A DNA stretch of 50,107 bases, taken from assembly GCA_020436935.1 (NCBI GenBank), contig JAGQWX010000037.1, positions 1 through 50,107 on the forward strand. The letters are read 5' to 3'. The translations under genes were made by a program, and so were the position numbers. How positions within the stretch are numbered: position 1 is the stretch's first letter; each line of letters starts with the position of its first letter. Below the pieces are notes generated by a model. It was not told the DNA's origin, did no database searches, and worked only from the letters and a program-made list of their open reading frames with translations. The DNA comes from Saprospiraceae bacterium (lineage in GTDB: Bacteria; Bacteroidota; Bacteroidia; Chitinophagales; Saprospiraceae). Shown here one piece after another: positions 27,396-36,201 of the stretch.

Positions 27396-28436
27396 TTACC
27401 TCAGGATATCATCGCCACTCACTTGAATATTGGCCAGCTGAGTGGTTGAAAACTGCCAGTACCCGTTGAAAAAGTCCACCGGAACATTGGTGTATTCATT
27501 GCTGAATAAAGAAATGACCTTACTTGCATCCTGGCTTGGCTTTGGAGCTGGCGTAGCAGGCAGCACAGGAGCTCCTGTTGAATTAACGGTTAAAGAACCC
27601 TGAGCCTCCTGGTCTCCCAATTTCGCGGTAATCACAGCTGAGCCTGCATCCATAACCTTGACTTCTCCTGTGTTGCTCACGCTCGCTACTGCAGGATTTG
27701 ATGAAGAAAATTCAAAGTAAGCTGGTGCGGTTTGTACTTGCTGATCGATGCCGTTGGGAAGATTGGCGGATGCGATAGCTGTTATGTTGTAAGTTGCGCC
27801 TGTCTCTGCAGATACCACTACATCTTCTCCTCCCTGAATCATGCCCCGAACGTTTTTGACTGTACCGAGATCTTCAAATTTTACTTCATCGATCCAGAAA
27901 GTATAACCTCTGTCTTCTTCTGCTCCTTCTGAATAAAAGAACATTCCCCGTTCGTTGGTCAATTTTGAAGCATCAGGAATGGGGATATAATATTTTTGCC
28001 AATTGGTATTGACCGGAACGTTGGTTATAGCTGCCTGGTATTTGTTTTCACCAAGATCGTTGCCAAAGCCTATCAAATCTACATTTGCAGCTTTTGATGC
28101 TTTTGCCCAAAATGTCAGCACATTATAAGAAGAAAGATCTCTGCCTACACTGGTAAAATAAACGCCTCCTGCATATGCACCTTTGGGGTCGTTCCTATCC
28201 GGTACTGCGATGCGCATGGATGCTGTTCCTTGATAGGCTACATCTTCATCCACATCAAATGCTTTCACATCAGAACCTCCAAATGCTGCATAGTTTAAGC
28301 CTGCGCTGAATCCATCGATGAAGACTTCCGGTGTCGTGGGGAAGGTGGCTTCGTCCAGGCCATCCAAATCTCGTTCACACCCTGCCATGAATAAGAAAGC
28401 AAGCAGCGACAAGATGATTTTATGATAAACTTTCAT
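27396..28436 (-). CDS. Surface glycan-binding lipoprotein, upstream part, cut by an in-frame stop
   Basis: Start set at MKVYHK (28436), which gives a clean lipoprotein signal ending at Cys20 (FLFMAGC) followed by ERDLDGLDE, an acidic surface-export-like stretch. Next come a galactose-binding-like beta-sandwich (about 35-195, GSDVKAFDVDED, TFWAKASKA, YTFWIDEVKFEDLG), a Big_2/BACON-like Ig domain (about 200-295, NPAVASVSNTGEVKV) and the first half of binding module 1. The frame then hits TAA where paralogous modules have Tyr (KKYTELDFVGI versus LR-stop-SQLNFVGI). A role in holding glucan near GH16 and the porin-fusion protein is inferred from position and architecture. Confidence 0.78.
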   Translation of the reverse strand: MKVYHKIILSLLAFLFMAGCERDLDGLDEATFPTTPEVFIDGFSAGLNYAAFGGSDVKAFDVDEDVAYQGTASMRIAVPDRNDPKGAYAGGVYFTSVGRDLSSYNVLTFWAKASKAANVDLIGFGNDLGENKYQAAITNVPVNTNWQKYYIPIPDASKLTNERGMFFYSEGAEEDRGYTFWIDEVKFEDLGTVKNVRGMIQGGEDVVVSAETGATYNITAIASANLPNGIDQQVQTAPAYFEFSSSNPAVASVSNTGEVKVMDAGSAVITAKLGDQEAQGSLTVNSTGAPVLPATPAPKPSQDASKVISLFSNEYTNVPVDFFNGYWQFSTTQLANIQVSGDDILR

Positions 28437-28481
28437 TTCTATTTTATTTTTTATGGTCATATTAATTTGAAAGTGTGCCTG

Positions 28482-31400
28482 TTATTGGAAAATATTGATG
28501 TGCACATAGGTTCTGATTTGCCACTCATTGCCATCACCAAAACCTGGTGCAGTGGGATCACAAATATGATCTCCGGCTGCATCAATTGTATGTGTTGGAC
28601 AATATCGTGGGGAGAACTGATTGAGCGTTCTATAGAGTCCCTGAATGCCAAGTTTTGTATTGGGCAAATCCAGCCAGTTTGTTTTTCCAAGAAAAGTGGA
28701 CACGTCAAGTGTGAATTGTTTTGGATAAGTAAGGTTGAAGTCTCTATGGTAGTCATATGGCCCCCAATCATTGAATTGGGCAGCTGCCATTACCTTTACT
28801 TTTTTATAAATCATTCGCACATCGGCACCGGTTCTGTGAATGGTTCTCACATCACTGCCATTGGCCTGAGCGGTTCCTGTGTAGATGTTAGCAATCAATC
28901 CAAGGTCCGGGCTCACTTTAGAAACTATCCTGGCATAGGCTTCCCAAAGATCGGCAGCTGGTGCTGAAGTCGGGAAAGCAAAAGTTGTACGACCATCAGG
29001 AAGTATACCGATGGCAGCATCCTGATTGGTCGGCAGGTGTCTGAAGAGAAATCCCGCACTCATGGCAAACTTTGCGTCTTCGGCCTGGTCATTGTCCCAG
29101 TCAAACATCCAGGTAGCTGGAGTAGGGTCATAGGTAAAGAGAATTTCTCCTGCTGTCGTTTTTCTGTTGGATCTTACTACAAATGGGTCAGTGAGGATGT
29201 TGCGTCTGATTCCCGGGGCAATTGCGTCATTGGGAATAGGGCCCACAATAGGTTGCTGCCACAAGAAATTAGGCGCCACCTGAAAATCTCCGAAGCCAAT
29301 CACAAGACCGCTGAGGAAATTCATCTGGTTGCCGCTTCCGCTGTCCTTCAACCTCCAGCCTGTGTAGGTTTTGGTATAGTCAGCGCCACCATTGGCCACC
29401 AGGGACATGGCAGCCCCCTGTGCATACCACTTGACCCTGCCTTGAGCATAAGTCAGTTTGGCCTTCCCTCCCCAGGTATCCCTGCTGTTGATCTGATCCT
29501 GATATATTGTTCTGTCACTTTCGTCGTTGCTCACCAATTGGAAGGTACGGCCTTCGAGTGGCTGACCACCCCAGATTCCACCCAATTCCAGACCAAGTTT
29601 TCCAAGCGTAGTTTTAGCATGTAGCGTAGCCCTTCTCGTTTTGGGTTGTGGAATGGCAAACGAACTCTCTGTATTGACCCTTTGCTCGAGGTCTTCGTGA
29701 AAAATACCTGTAAGCTGTATGCCCTTCAATGCCCTGGAATACTTGACAAGTACCGCCGGGTTGGCCCCCCACCAAAGCTCAGGCCCCATGGCCACACTCA
29801 AACCTTTCAATACCCGCTTGCCATCGATCTCAACTCCCACAGGAGCCACACCATTGTACAGGTCTATATTGGGGCCGTAATTGGCTTCAGGATATAGGCC
29901 AAAAAAGTCACCTTCATATCCCCAGTGGTAATGACCGGTACGATAAAAGCCTGTAAGATCAAAGTGTTTTTGGTTCCAGTTGAAGTCAGATCTATAGACC
30001 ATAAACCTGTTTTGATCGCCAATTTTGACCGGTCCATTTGGTGAGTTAACTGTTACTGGTCTGCCCCTGTTTTCAAAGAACACCTCATTGATGGGGTTCT
30101 GAGCCACGTTGCCAAGAATGTTGAATTCAACATTGGCATGCACATTGGGTGCAGGATCTGCAGCAACGCCCACATAAAAAGATTGCATGTGATCAAATCC
30201 AAGCTGGTTGGGAAATTGATTGCTGCCTGCAACCGGTTCATCAGGGGTAGTAATCAAATTTCCTCCTGTATTAAACGTAGATATTTCAGCGGTGAGCCTA
30301 CTCATTCTGATCTTACTCGTCCTGCTGACTTCTAGGGCTGCTTTGTCGCCTCTGGCTTTTGTGACGGCCTCTATCAATGAGATATCGGAGAAAAATTCAT
30401 CAATCGCAGCCTGGTTGGTCGAACCATTAAGGGGGTTCAAAGAGTGAACTCTTTGCAGGGCATAATACGCTGCTCTTGGGTAGAGTTGATAAAGGCCACG
30501 CTCATTGGTGGGGCCTTTGGCACATACCCCAAACCACTCTTCGTTCATATTGTTTTCTCCAGGTATGAAATCAAACAAATAACCACCATTGGACCAGGAA
30601 GCATTGTCGTCGTGCATGTCCAGCCCGGAGGTTTGCCCAAACTTCCACCAGCCATCGGAGAATTGAAAAGTGAAACCACCAAGTGAATTCCCTGCTTTTC
30701 CAACGGCATTTTCATAAATTTCTTTCCAGTTGCCCACCATATAGTATGCCTGGGATTGTTGGTCTTCCTGATGTTCTATGGCATTAAATGCATCAGCGCC
30801 AAACTCTGTAAAGACAATGGGCTTGCCGTATTCTGCTTTTACACGATCAAAAGCGTCGCCGAAGGAGACACCTCTGTACATGTTGATCCCAAGAATATCT
30901 ATATCAGGGCAATACTTGTTGATCAAATCCAAAAAAAGCAAATCACCATTACATATGGCTATGGGATGAGATTTGTCCAGGTTCTTCATGGCAAGTACAG
31001 CTTCATTGAAGAGCTTGTACATCGCCTCCGCCTTTATGGTAGATTTCCTGTCTTCCATAGGAACGTCTTCTGTCTCTGCACCTTCCCAAAACAAACCATA
31101 ATTGTTTTCATTGCCCAAAAGGAAAAGCAGGACTCCGGGAGTAGACTTATATTCCTGCAACATTTGACTGACTTCTTTGATGAGCAAATCTTTCACACGG
31201 GGATCTGAATAGTCGGTATTCGGAAGCCATTCTCCTCCAATGGTAAGTCCATACCGGCCAAATGAATGATTGAGCATGGTATAGATGCCATAGGTTTTAT
31301 AGATATAGGTGATCCATTTGGCCGGGACGCCTGTGTATTGCCTGATCGCATTGACCCCCATATTTTTGAGCAAGGGCATTTCTACATCCAGCGCTGCTTT

Positions 31401-31625
31401 GATGATGTCATCAGGCTGATTCCACAAACTGTAATTGAAATTTGTTCCAATCGGGAAATAATCCCAATTCATCCCTTTGATCATCAAAGCTTGACCATCT
31501 ACCATAAGTCTGTGGCCTTGCGTAGACTTTTCCAGCGATATGACTGATTGTTGGGAGAGACCGGCTTGCAATGTAAATATCAGCCAGCCTAAGTGAAGTG
31601 CGACTTTACGGACTTTTATCCTCAT
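28482..31625 (-). CDS. GH2-type glycosidase domain fused to outer-membrane beta-barrel
   Basis: A 1047-residue protein with a signal peptide (about 1-24). Residues about 30-400 form a clan GH-A TIM barrel close to the GH2 catalytic domain: acid/base Glu173 in LGNENNYG, nucleophile Glu274 in VFTEFGADAF. From about 430 to the end there is no enzyme motif but a long series of alternating amphipathic strands rich in aromatic and Gly residues (FYRTGHYHWGYEGDFFG, WYAQGAAMSL) ending in YVHINIFQ, typical of an outer-membrane porin barrel. It is the first gene of the glucan operon, and no SusC/SusD is present, so it may both trim and admit oligosaccharides at the outer membrane (inference). Confidence 0.78.
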   Translation of the reverse strand: MRIKVRKVALHLGWLIFTLQAGLSQQSVISLEKSTQGHRLMVDGQALMIKGMNWDYFPIGTNFNYSLWNQPDDIIKAALDVEMPLLKNMGVNAIRQYTGVPAKWITYIYKTYGIYTMLNHSFGRYGLTIGGEWLPNTDYSDPRVKDLLIKEVSQMLQEYKSTPGVLLFLLGNENNYGLFWEGAETEDVPMEDRKSTIKAEAMYKLFNEAVLAMKNLDKSHPIAICNGDLLFLDLINKYCPDIDILGINMYRGVSFGDAFDRVKAEYGKPIVFTEFGADAFNAIEHQEDQQSQAYYMVGNWKEIYENAVGKAGNSLGGFTFQFSDGWWKFGQTSGLDMHDDNASWSNGGYLFDFIPGENNMNEEWFGVCAKGPTNERGLYQLYPRAAYYALQRVHSLNPLNGSTNQAAIDEFFSDISLIEAVTKARGDKAALEVSRTSKIRMSRLTAEISTFNTGGNLITTPDEPVAGSNQFPNQLGFDHMQSFYVGVAADPAPNVHANVEFNILGNVAQNPINEVFFENRGRPVTVNSPNGPVKIGDQNRFMVYRSDFNWNQKHFDLTGFYRTGHYHWGYEGDFFGLYPEANYGPNIDLYNGVAPVGVEIDGKRVLKGLSVAMGPELWWGANPAVLVKYSRALKGIQLTGIFHEDLEQRVNTESSFAIPQPKTRRATLHAKTTLGKLGLELGGIWGGQPLEGRTFQLVSNDESDRTIYQDQINSRDTWGGKAKLTYAQGRVKWYAQGAAMSLVANGGADYTKTYTGWRLKDSGSGNQMNFLSGLVIGFGDFQVAPNFLWQQPIVGPIPNDAIAPGIRRNILTDPFVVRSNRKTTAGEILFTYDPTPATWMFDWDNDQAEDAKFAMSAGFLFRHLPTNQDAAIGILPDGRTTFAFPTSAPAADLWEAYARIVSKVSPDLGLIANIYTGTAQANGSDVRTIHRTGADVRMIYKKVKVMAAAQFNDWGPYDYHRDFNLTYPKQFTLDVSTFLGKTNWLDLPNTKLGIQGLYRTLNQFSPRYCPTHTIDAAGDHICDPTAPGFGDGNEWQIRTYVHINIFQ

Positions 31626-31980
31626 AACGATTGAATGTGTAGATTAACGAATGATTAAAACTACACCACATCAATTCAATCCAACGATATACAATTGATA
31701 TACAAGGTGAATCCAAAGACCGTATTTCTGTATAATTATTTATATTTCAATTATTTACACATAATTAATTGTCTACTTTGAGCCAACGCTGTATATCAAT
31801 TATATATTTAAAAAAGTGCTGAGCCTGCATTCAATTGTCTCTAGACTCGATCGCAGGTAAGTAGAAATAATCATGGCCACAAACAAATTGTTGCAAAGAA
31901 TTGAAATAAACCCATTTCAAAAAGGCTTGGGCTGCCGGACTATTGTCCAATATAAATATTACAAACCAATAGGAATAATT
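31626..31980. promoter_or_regulatory. Upstream region of the glucan operon with an inverted pair of TGTATATCAATT sites
   Basis: A 355-bp AT-rich region before the first gene of the minus-strand locus. A site at 31791-31808 (GTATATCAATTATATATT) is matched in inverted orientation by 31686-31703 (GATATACAATTGATATAC, reverse complement GTATATCAATTGTATATC), 105 bp apart. Such a pair could be an operator for a sugar-responsive regulator. No regulator gene adjoins, and AT-richness raises the chance of coincidence. Confidence 0.35.
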
Positions 31981-33096
31981 TTAGCTTATCACCTTATCAT
32001 ACACCTGATACATCCTCCTGCCGACACCTCCCAGTGACTCTGCAAATCCTCTTGAGTCTACATTGCTTTCGTTGACAGGTAAGTACAGGCTCTTTTTAAG
32101 GCCGAGCGACTCGTGATAAGCATATACTTTCAGGGCCAGAGCCTTGGCTAGTCCTTTGCCTTTGTATTCGTCCAGGACTCCGATGCCCAATATCCCTGCC
32201 CTGTTAAATTTTGACGCACGGGTCAATAGTTTAAAAATGGCGGTAAGTCCGACACTGCCATTGAACGATCTGAATAATGGCGTAAGGTCAGGGACAGCAA
32301 AACAGAAACCTACCGGCTTTCCATCAACCTCAGCCAATTGGATTTGTTCGGGTGCAAGAATCATTTTCATCGGTCCAAAAAACTCTATCATTTCTTCATG
32401 ACTTGCAGGAGCAAACTCCCACTCATTGATGAAGGTTGTATTCAGCATATCGGCCAGAATCGTGACGTCTTTGTTCCAGTTTTTCTTGGAAAATGGGCGA
32501 ATGACGGCTCCGTCAAAAGAAGCATACTTTGACTTTGCAGCCTTGTACTTATCGTTACTCAAATCTACTTCGTAATACCACAGCGGATAAGTGGGTTCAT
32601 ACGCCAATTGTTCCAAATAAGGCGGGTAATATGCAGGAGACCATGGGAAAGGGAACATGGGATCTTCATCAAAACCTGCTACCAGAAATCCCATACTGTT
32701 GGGTGCTCCTCCATTTGCAGGCGCAATTATTTTGGTCATGCCTTTGCCTTTCAGCCAGGCTTCAGCGCTCTCCATTAAAGCAGCAACTTCATTTTCAGCA
32801 CCTTTTGCTGCAGCGAAATAACCAATGAATCCTGTTCCCGGTTGCTTTACTGTGATGAATTTTTTATTGATAATGGCTGCACATCTTCCAACGTCCACAC
32901 CATCCGTTGATACCACAAACAAGCCAATATCCATGCCCTTTGACATCAAACTTTTACCCGAAAGAAACTTGGATACATCATCATCGATTTCAGAAATGTA
33001 TTTGGGCTGACCTTTCATCAGTTTTCTTTCAAGGCTTATGAATCGTTTTAAACCTGCCTTGTCTGTGGGATCAATGGCTGTGACAATTGTACTCAT
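31981..33096 (-). CDS. GNAT-like N-acetyltransferase family protein
   Basis: A 371-residue cytoplasmic protein that resembles a two-domain GNAT group widespread in bacteria. The conserved block NGGAPNSMGFLVAGFDEDP (about 129-147) is followed by PAYYPPYLEQLAY, and a C-terminal acetyl-CoA-binding segment has LGIGVLDEYKGKGLAKAL (about 311-328) then ESNVDSRGFAESLGG. Substrate unknown. It starts with its own upstream region and lies just before the glucan operon on the same strand, but the 355-bp gap argues against co-transcription. Confidence 0.7.
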   Translation of the reverse strand: MSTIVTAIDPTDKAGLKRFISLERKLMKGQPKYISEIDDDVSKFLSGKSLMSKGMDIGLFVVSTDGVDVGRCAAIINKKFITVKQPGTGFIGYFAAAKGAENEVAALMESAEAWLKGKGMTKIIAPANGGAPNSMGFLVAGFDEDPMFPFPWSPAYYPPYLEQLAYEPTYPLWYYEVDLSNDKYKAAKSKYASFDGAVIRPFSKKNWNKDVTILADMLNTTFINEWEFAPASHEEMIEFFGPMKMILAPEQIQLAEVDGKPVGFCFAVPDLTPLFRSFNGSVGLTAIFKLLTRASKFNRAGILGIGVLDEYKGKGLAKALALKVYAYHESLGLKKSLYLPVNESNVDSRGFAESLGGVGRRMYQVYDKVIS

Positions 33097-33315
33097 TTTG
33101 AATCTTGTTGTTTGTTGTTAATTATTGACTATTTGCGTGGTCGATGGAGCTCGTAAAAGATTGGTACAGGTAAAGCTTGTATTATAATCTTTCTTTTAAT
33201 TAAAATTATTCCAATTCAAGAGTTCCTGCTTCTTATCAAATTTAGAATTTTATATGCGAAAAAATCAAATTTTACGAAATATAAAACTCTGATCTCTGAG
33301 CTTTTGAAAGTCAAA

Positions 33316-34113
33316 TCAAAAAGCGCGTATCGCTCTGACAAGCAGGCCAAACCTTTTGTCTATCGCAGCTTGCGTACCATTACTAAAACTCGTATAAAAT
33401 GCCAAATTGGGAGAAGATTCATTTGAACTCCAGTAAGCAGTATTGGTAAATCCACCGACCAAAGCTTTTTGTTGATACAATAATCCGAGTTCATATTGTG
33501 ATGGCAGATACCAATCATCATAATATTCATTGTTGAAAATGGTTACATAATCTTCACATACTTGTGCGGCATAAGATCCACTCCCCTGAAGTGTAATAAT
33601 TTTTGTTGTGTTTGGGCGCCCGCAACGAATACAGTCGAGTGTTGCTGCAGTTGTAAGATTAAGATCTGATGCCTCCCACTTGACTCCGTTACCTGTAGCC
33701 TGATCTGTTTTTGCGGCAATCAAACCATGCTTTTTGGAGGCGTCGAGATAAAATATCACTCCTCCTCCAAAATTTTCTCCGATGTAATGTTCTGTGGTGA
33801 CAAACTTCGTCCAAACGGGAGAAGCAGGTGTTCCGGAATTGTAAAAGTAGCCCGCACTCAAGCCTGAACCTGAGGTCGTGTTAAAAATCATAAGTCCGGT
33901 GGCGGGATTAGGTATCGAGGAATTATCGTTAACACCCACAAGTGCAATTTTCGGGAATAAAACCCCTTTGTCATTAGCATTTACATCAAGAATTGCAGAT
34001 TGATCGGGCATAGAACCATTGTTGTTGATGCCTACGTTTTGTGAAAAAAGCTGATTGTTTAAAGCCAGCATAATGAAAAATGCAGTGGCCATAAGGAAGT
34101 TTGTCCTTTTCAT
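33316..34113 (-). CDS. Secreted DUF1566-domain protein
   Basis: Start chosen at MKRTNF (34113), giving a signal peptide ending near LFSQNVGIN. Residues about 25-60 resemble the N-terminal segment of Bacteroidota tail-fibre-like surface proteins (SAILDVNANDKGVLFPKIAL). The C-terminal ~150 residues are a DUF1566-type fold: GGVIFYLD, DDWYLPSQYELGLLY, AYWSSNES and a final FGLLVRAIRAF. Function of DUF1566 is unknown, with surface or receptor-binding roles suggested. No partner gene adjoins. Two strong dyads lie about 165 bp upstream. Confidence 0.75.
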   Translation of the reverse strand: MKRTNFLMATAFFIMLALNNQLFSQNVGINNNGSMPDQSAILDVNANDKGVLFPKIALVGVNDNSSIPNPATGLMIFNTTSGSGLSAGYFYNSGTPASPVWTKFVTTEHYIGENFGGGVIFYLDASKKHGLIAAKTDQATGNGVKWEASDLNLTTAATLDCIRCGRPNTTKIITLQGSGSYAAQVCEDYVTIFNNEYYDDWYLPSQYELGLLYQQKALVGGFTNTAYWSSNESSPNLAFYTSFSNGTQAAIDKRFGLLVRAIRAF

Positions 34114-34557
34114 TGGTAAAAGTCTTTTTTGCATGATTAAATCAGGACTTTACTAACAATAAATGAGATGAAATTATCGAAATCAAGTCCGTTGCAGAAC
34201 AACTCCTTTTAAAAACACCTGTCTATATTATTAGCTTGTCCTCAACAAAGATAGATGGAGCAATTGCGCCTTGACGGTAACATTGTTACTTTGATTTGTA
34301 ACAAAAGTTACATTTTGGAGATACCTGCGGAACGGCAGTTTCGACTGCTTCAGGACAATTTCACATTAAATATCTTTTATGGACAACAACTTCCAGCAAA
34401 GCGGAATGAGGCATAGGGAAATGAGGATAAACAAGCTTACTCTGATGTAATTGAGCATTTGCCAAAGATTGGTCTTTTAAATGAGGCCTGCAAGGAATTC
34501 AATCATTGTGGATTAAATACAAAGTGAGAATAATACATACTCCTTCCACTGAAGCCC
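34114..34557. other. Intergenic region containing two dyads
   Basis: About 440 bp between DUF1566 and the hydrolase gene. The only structure seen is the pair of GTAAC/GTTAC dyads at 34277-34312. No gene. Confidence 0.5.
34277..34312. promoter_or_regulatory. Two adjacent palindromes, possible Crp/Fnr-type operators
   Basis: GTAAC-ATT-GTTAC (34277-34289) is followed by TGTAAC-AAAA-GTTACA (34297-34312), both perfect dyads. The second has the hexamer-N4-hexamer layout typical of Crp/Fnr family sites. A Crp/Fnr regulator gene lies about 1.3 kb away (35561-36094). Function inferred only from symmetry. Confidence 0.4.
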
Positions 34558-35445
34558 TCATTCTGATAGGTTTACATGTTCAACGAACAAATCTATCATC
34601 TCTGACCATAGCTCTTTTGGAAAGCCATGGCCCATACCTTCAAATACTTTTAATTTAGCTCCCGGAATTGCAGATGCCGTTGCAACACCACCACTTACGT
34701 GGATCATTTTATCAGCGTCTCCATGGATCACCAACGCAGGCACATTAAGCTCCCGTAGTTTTGAAGTTCTGTCTCCAGATTTCAGCACAGCTATGGATTG
34801 CCTGATGATGCTATTTGCATCATGGTCTCTGTCCCAAGAAATGGCTGCAATTTTTCGGGAGCTGGTTTCATCAAATTCATAAACCGGAGATCCAATGGCT
34901 TTCAGTGATCTAACACGCCAATCGACGTATGCCTGTTTATCAGTATATGGTGGTTCTCCAAGATTTGACAGTGCAGGATAGTCGGGTTGGCCCACCAAAG
35001 GAGAACCCGTTGTAGACATAATTGAAGTTAAAGATTTTACTCTTGAAGGATACTCAATAGCAATCGTTTGTGCAATCATACCACCCATGGAAGCACCTAC
35101 AAGATGCACCTTATCCAATTCAAGGGCATCAATCAGGCCAATCACATCGGCGGCCAAATCTGAAAGTGAATAACTTGCACTAGAAAAATCTCCTTTCATG
35201 GCCCCAATAAAATCCGGCTCAGGTGCATCGTGTAGATGCGAAGACAATCCGGTATCTCTATTGTCAAACCTAAGGATCTGCATGCCTTTTGAAATCATTC
35301 GTTCACAAAACTCATCAGGCCATGATATCATTTGTGCTCCGGCGCCCATGATCAGTACAACCATTGGTCTGGAGTGGTCACCCATCCTTTGGAAGGCCAT
35401 TTCAATTTTTGAAGGTCCGATGTTTTGAAATTTTTCAATATTCAT
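34558..35445 (-). CDS. Alpha/beta-fold hydrolase
   Basis: A 295-residue soluble hydrolase when started at MNIEKF (35445); a longer frame to 35571 overlaps the upstream regulator and adds only a non-conserved tail. Motifs are oxyanion loop IMGAGAQM, LRFDNRDTGLSS, nucleophile elbow VGASMGGM, acid VIHGDADKMIH and base GMGHGFP. Resembles the broad esterase/haloalkane-dehalogenase-like group; substrate unknown. It follows the Crp/Fnr-type gene on the same strand by about 115 bp and may be its target. Confidence 0.82.
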   Translation of the reverse strand: MNIEKFQNIGPSKIEMAFQRMGDHSRPMVVLIMGAGAQMISWPDEFCERMISKGMQILRFDNRDTGLSSHLHDAPEPDFIGAMKGDFSSASYSLSDLAADVIGLIDALELDKVHLVGASMGGMIAQTIAIEYPSRVKSLTSIMSTTGSPLVGQPDYPALSNLGEPPYTDKQAYVDWRVRSLKAIGSPVYEFDETSSRKIAAISWDRDHDANSIIRQSIAVLKSGDRTSKLRELNVPALVIHGDADKMIHVSGGVATASAIPGAKLKVFEGMGHGFPKELWSEMIDLFVEHVNLSE

Positions 35446-35560
35446 TTCTGTATGTGCCTTTTCTATTCGTAGATTTATTTTCAAGTACAAATGTATCTCT
35501 GGTTTAAAATCACGGGCAATAACAAATGATAATAAATACAGTGATAACAGATGGGCAGCT

Positions 35561-36094
35561 TTATAATCCATTCCTGATCCTACTTAAAGAGACGGGTGTA
35601 ATGCCAAGATATGTGGCAATATAATGCTGAGGAACCCGTTTGATGATTTCCGGTCGATTAATGATCAGTTCTTTATACCTGGTCTCTGCACTATCTCTGA
35701 TCAATGAAAGAAAGAGCTTTTCATACATGAACAATTGTTTGAAGGTTTCTTCTTCAATTCTTTTTTTATATGCTGGTGATTGCTCTTTAAGCAGATTGAA
35801 ATTTTCTTTATCAATGCTGTAAAGTGTGGTCGGTTCAAGTGTCTCAACATTGTAAGGACTTGGCACTCCGTCTCGAAAACTTTCAATGGAGGAGACACCG
35901 TCACCTTCAAAGAAAAAGTTTAAAGTGATGTCCTTTCCATCATGATTGAACCAAATGCGCACACAGCCACTTTCAATATAGTAAGTGTGTTTTGCTACTT
36001 CTCCTTCCCTAATCAAAACAGTTTTTGCCGGTACTTCCAACTTCTTGTATAAATGCTGAAATGTATTTGTTTTACTTACTTCCTCATCTTTCAT
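35561..36094 (-). CDS. Crp/Fnr-family transcriptional regulator
   Basis: A 177-residue protein: an N-terminal cyclic-nucleotide-binding beta-roll (about 20-110, VLIREGEVAKHTYYIESGCVRIW) and a C-terminal helix-turn-helix (about 150-177, VPQHYIATYLGITPVSLSRIRNGL). This compact form with the HTH at the extreme end is common in Bacteroidota. The usual cAMP-phosphate-contacting RAA motif is not seen, so cAMP binding is doubtful. Upstream is a stem-loop at 36111-36151. Confidence 0.85.
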   Translation of the reverse strand: MKDEEVSKTNTFQHLYKKLEVPAKTVLIREGEVAKHTYYIESGCVRIWFNHDGKDITLNFFFEGDGVSSIESFRDGVPSPYNVETLEPTTLYSIDKENFNLLKEQSPAYKKRIEEETFKQLFMYEKLFLSLIRDSAETRYKELIINRPEIIKRVPQHYIATYLGITPVSLSRIRNGL

Positions 36095-36110
36095 TGATTC
36101 CGTCTTTAAC

Positions 36111-36151
36111 TGAAAAGACTAAGTTAAAAGATCGCTGAACAAGTCTTTTCA
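36111..36151. terminator. Perfect 10-bp inverted repeat, terminator or operator
   Basis: TGAAAAGACT (36111-36120) pairs with AGTCTTTTCA (36142-36151) across a 21-bp loop. It lies after the stop of the 36202-37020 gene and before the Crp/Fnr start, so it could end the first transcript or be an operator of the second. A 12-bp palindrome ACTTAATTAAGT sits at 36169-36180. Confidence 0.35.
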
Positions 36152-36201
36152 CTAAGAGTTAAAAAATGACTTAATTAAGTGATGCTTAGCCCTTTTAACC
36201 G

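Noticed and set aside
25593-28436. Frameshift as the cause of the split binding protein
   Set aside because: Both parts are in the same frame; the interruption is one TAA codon, not an indel.
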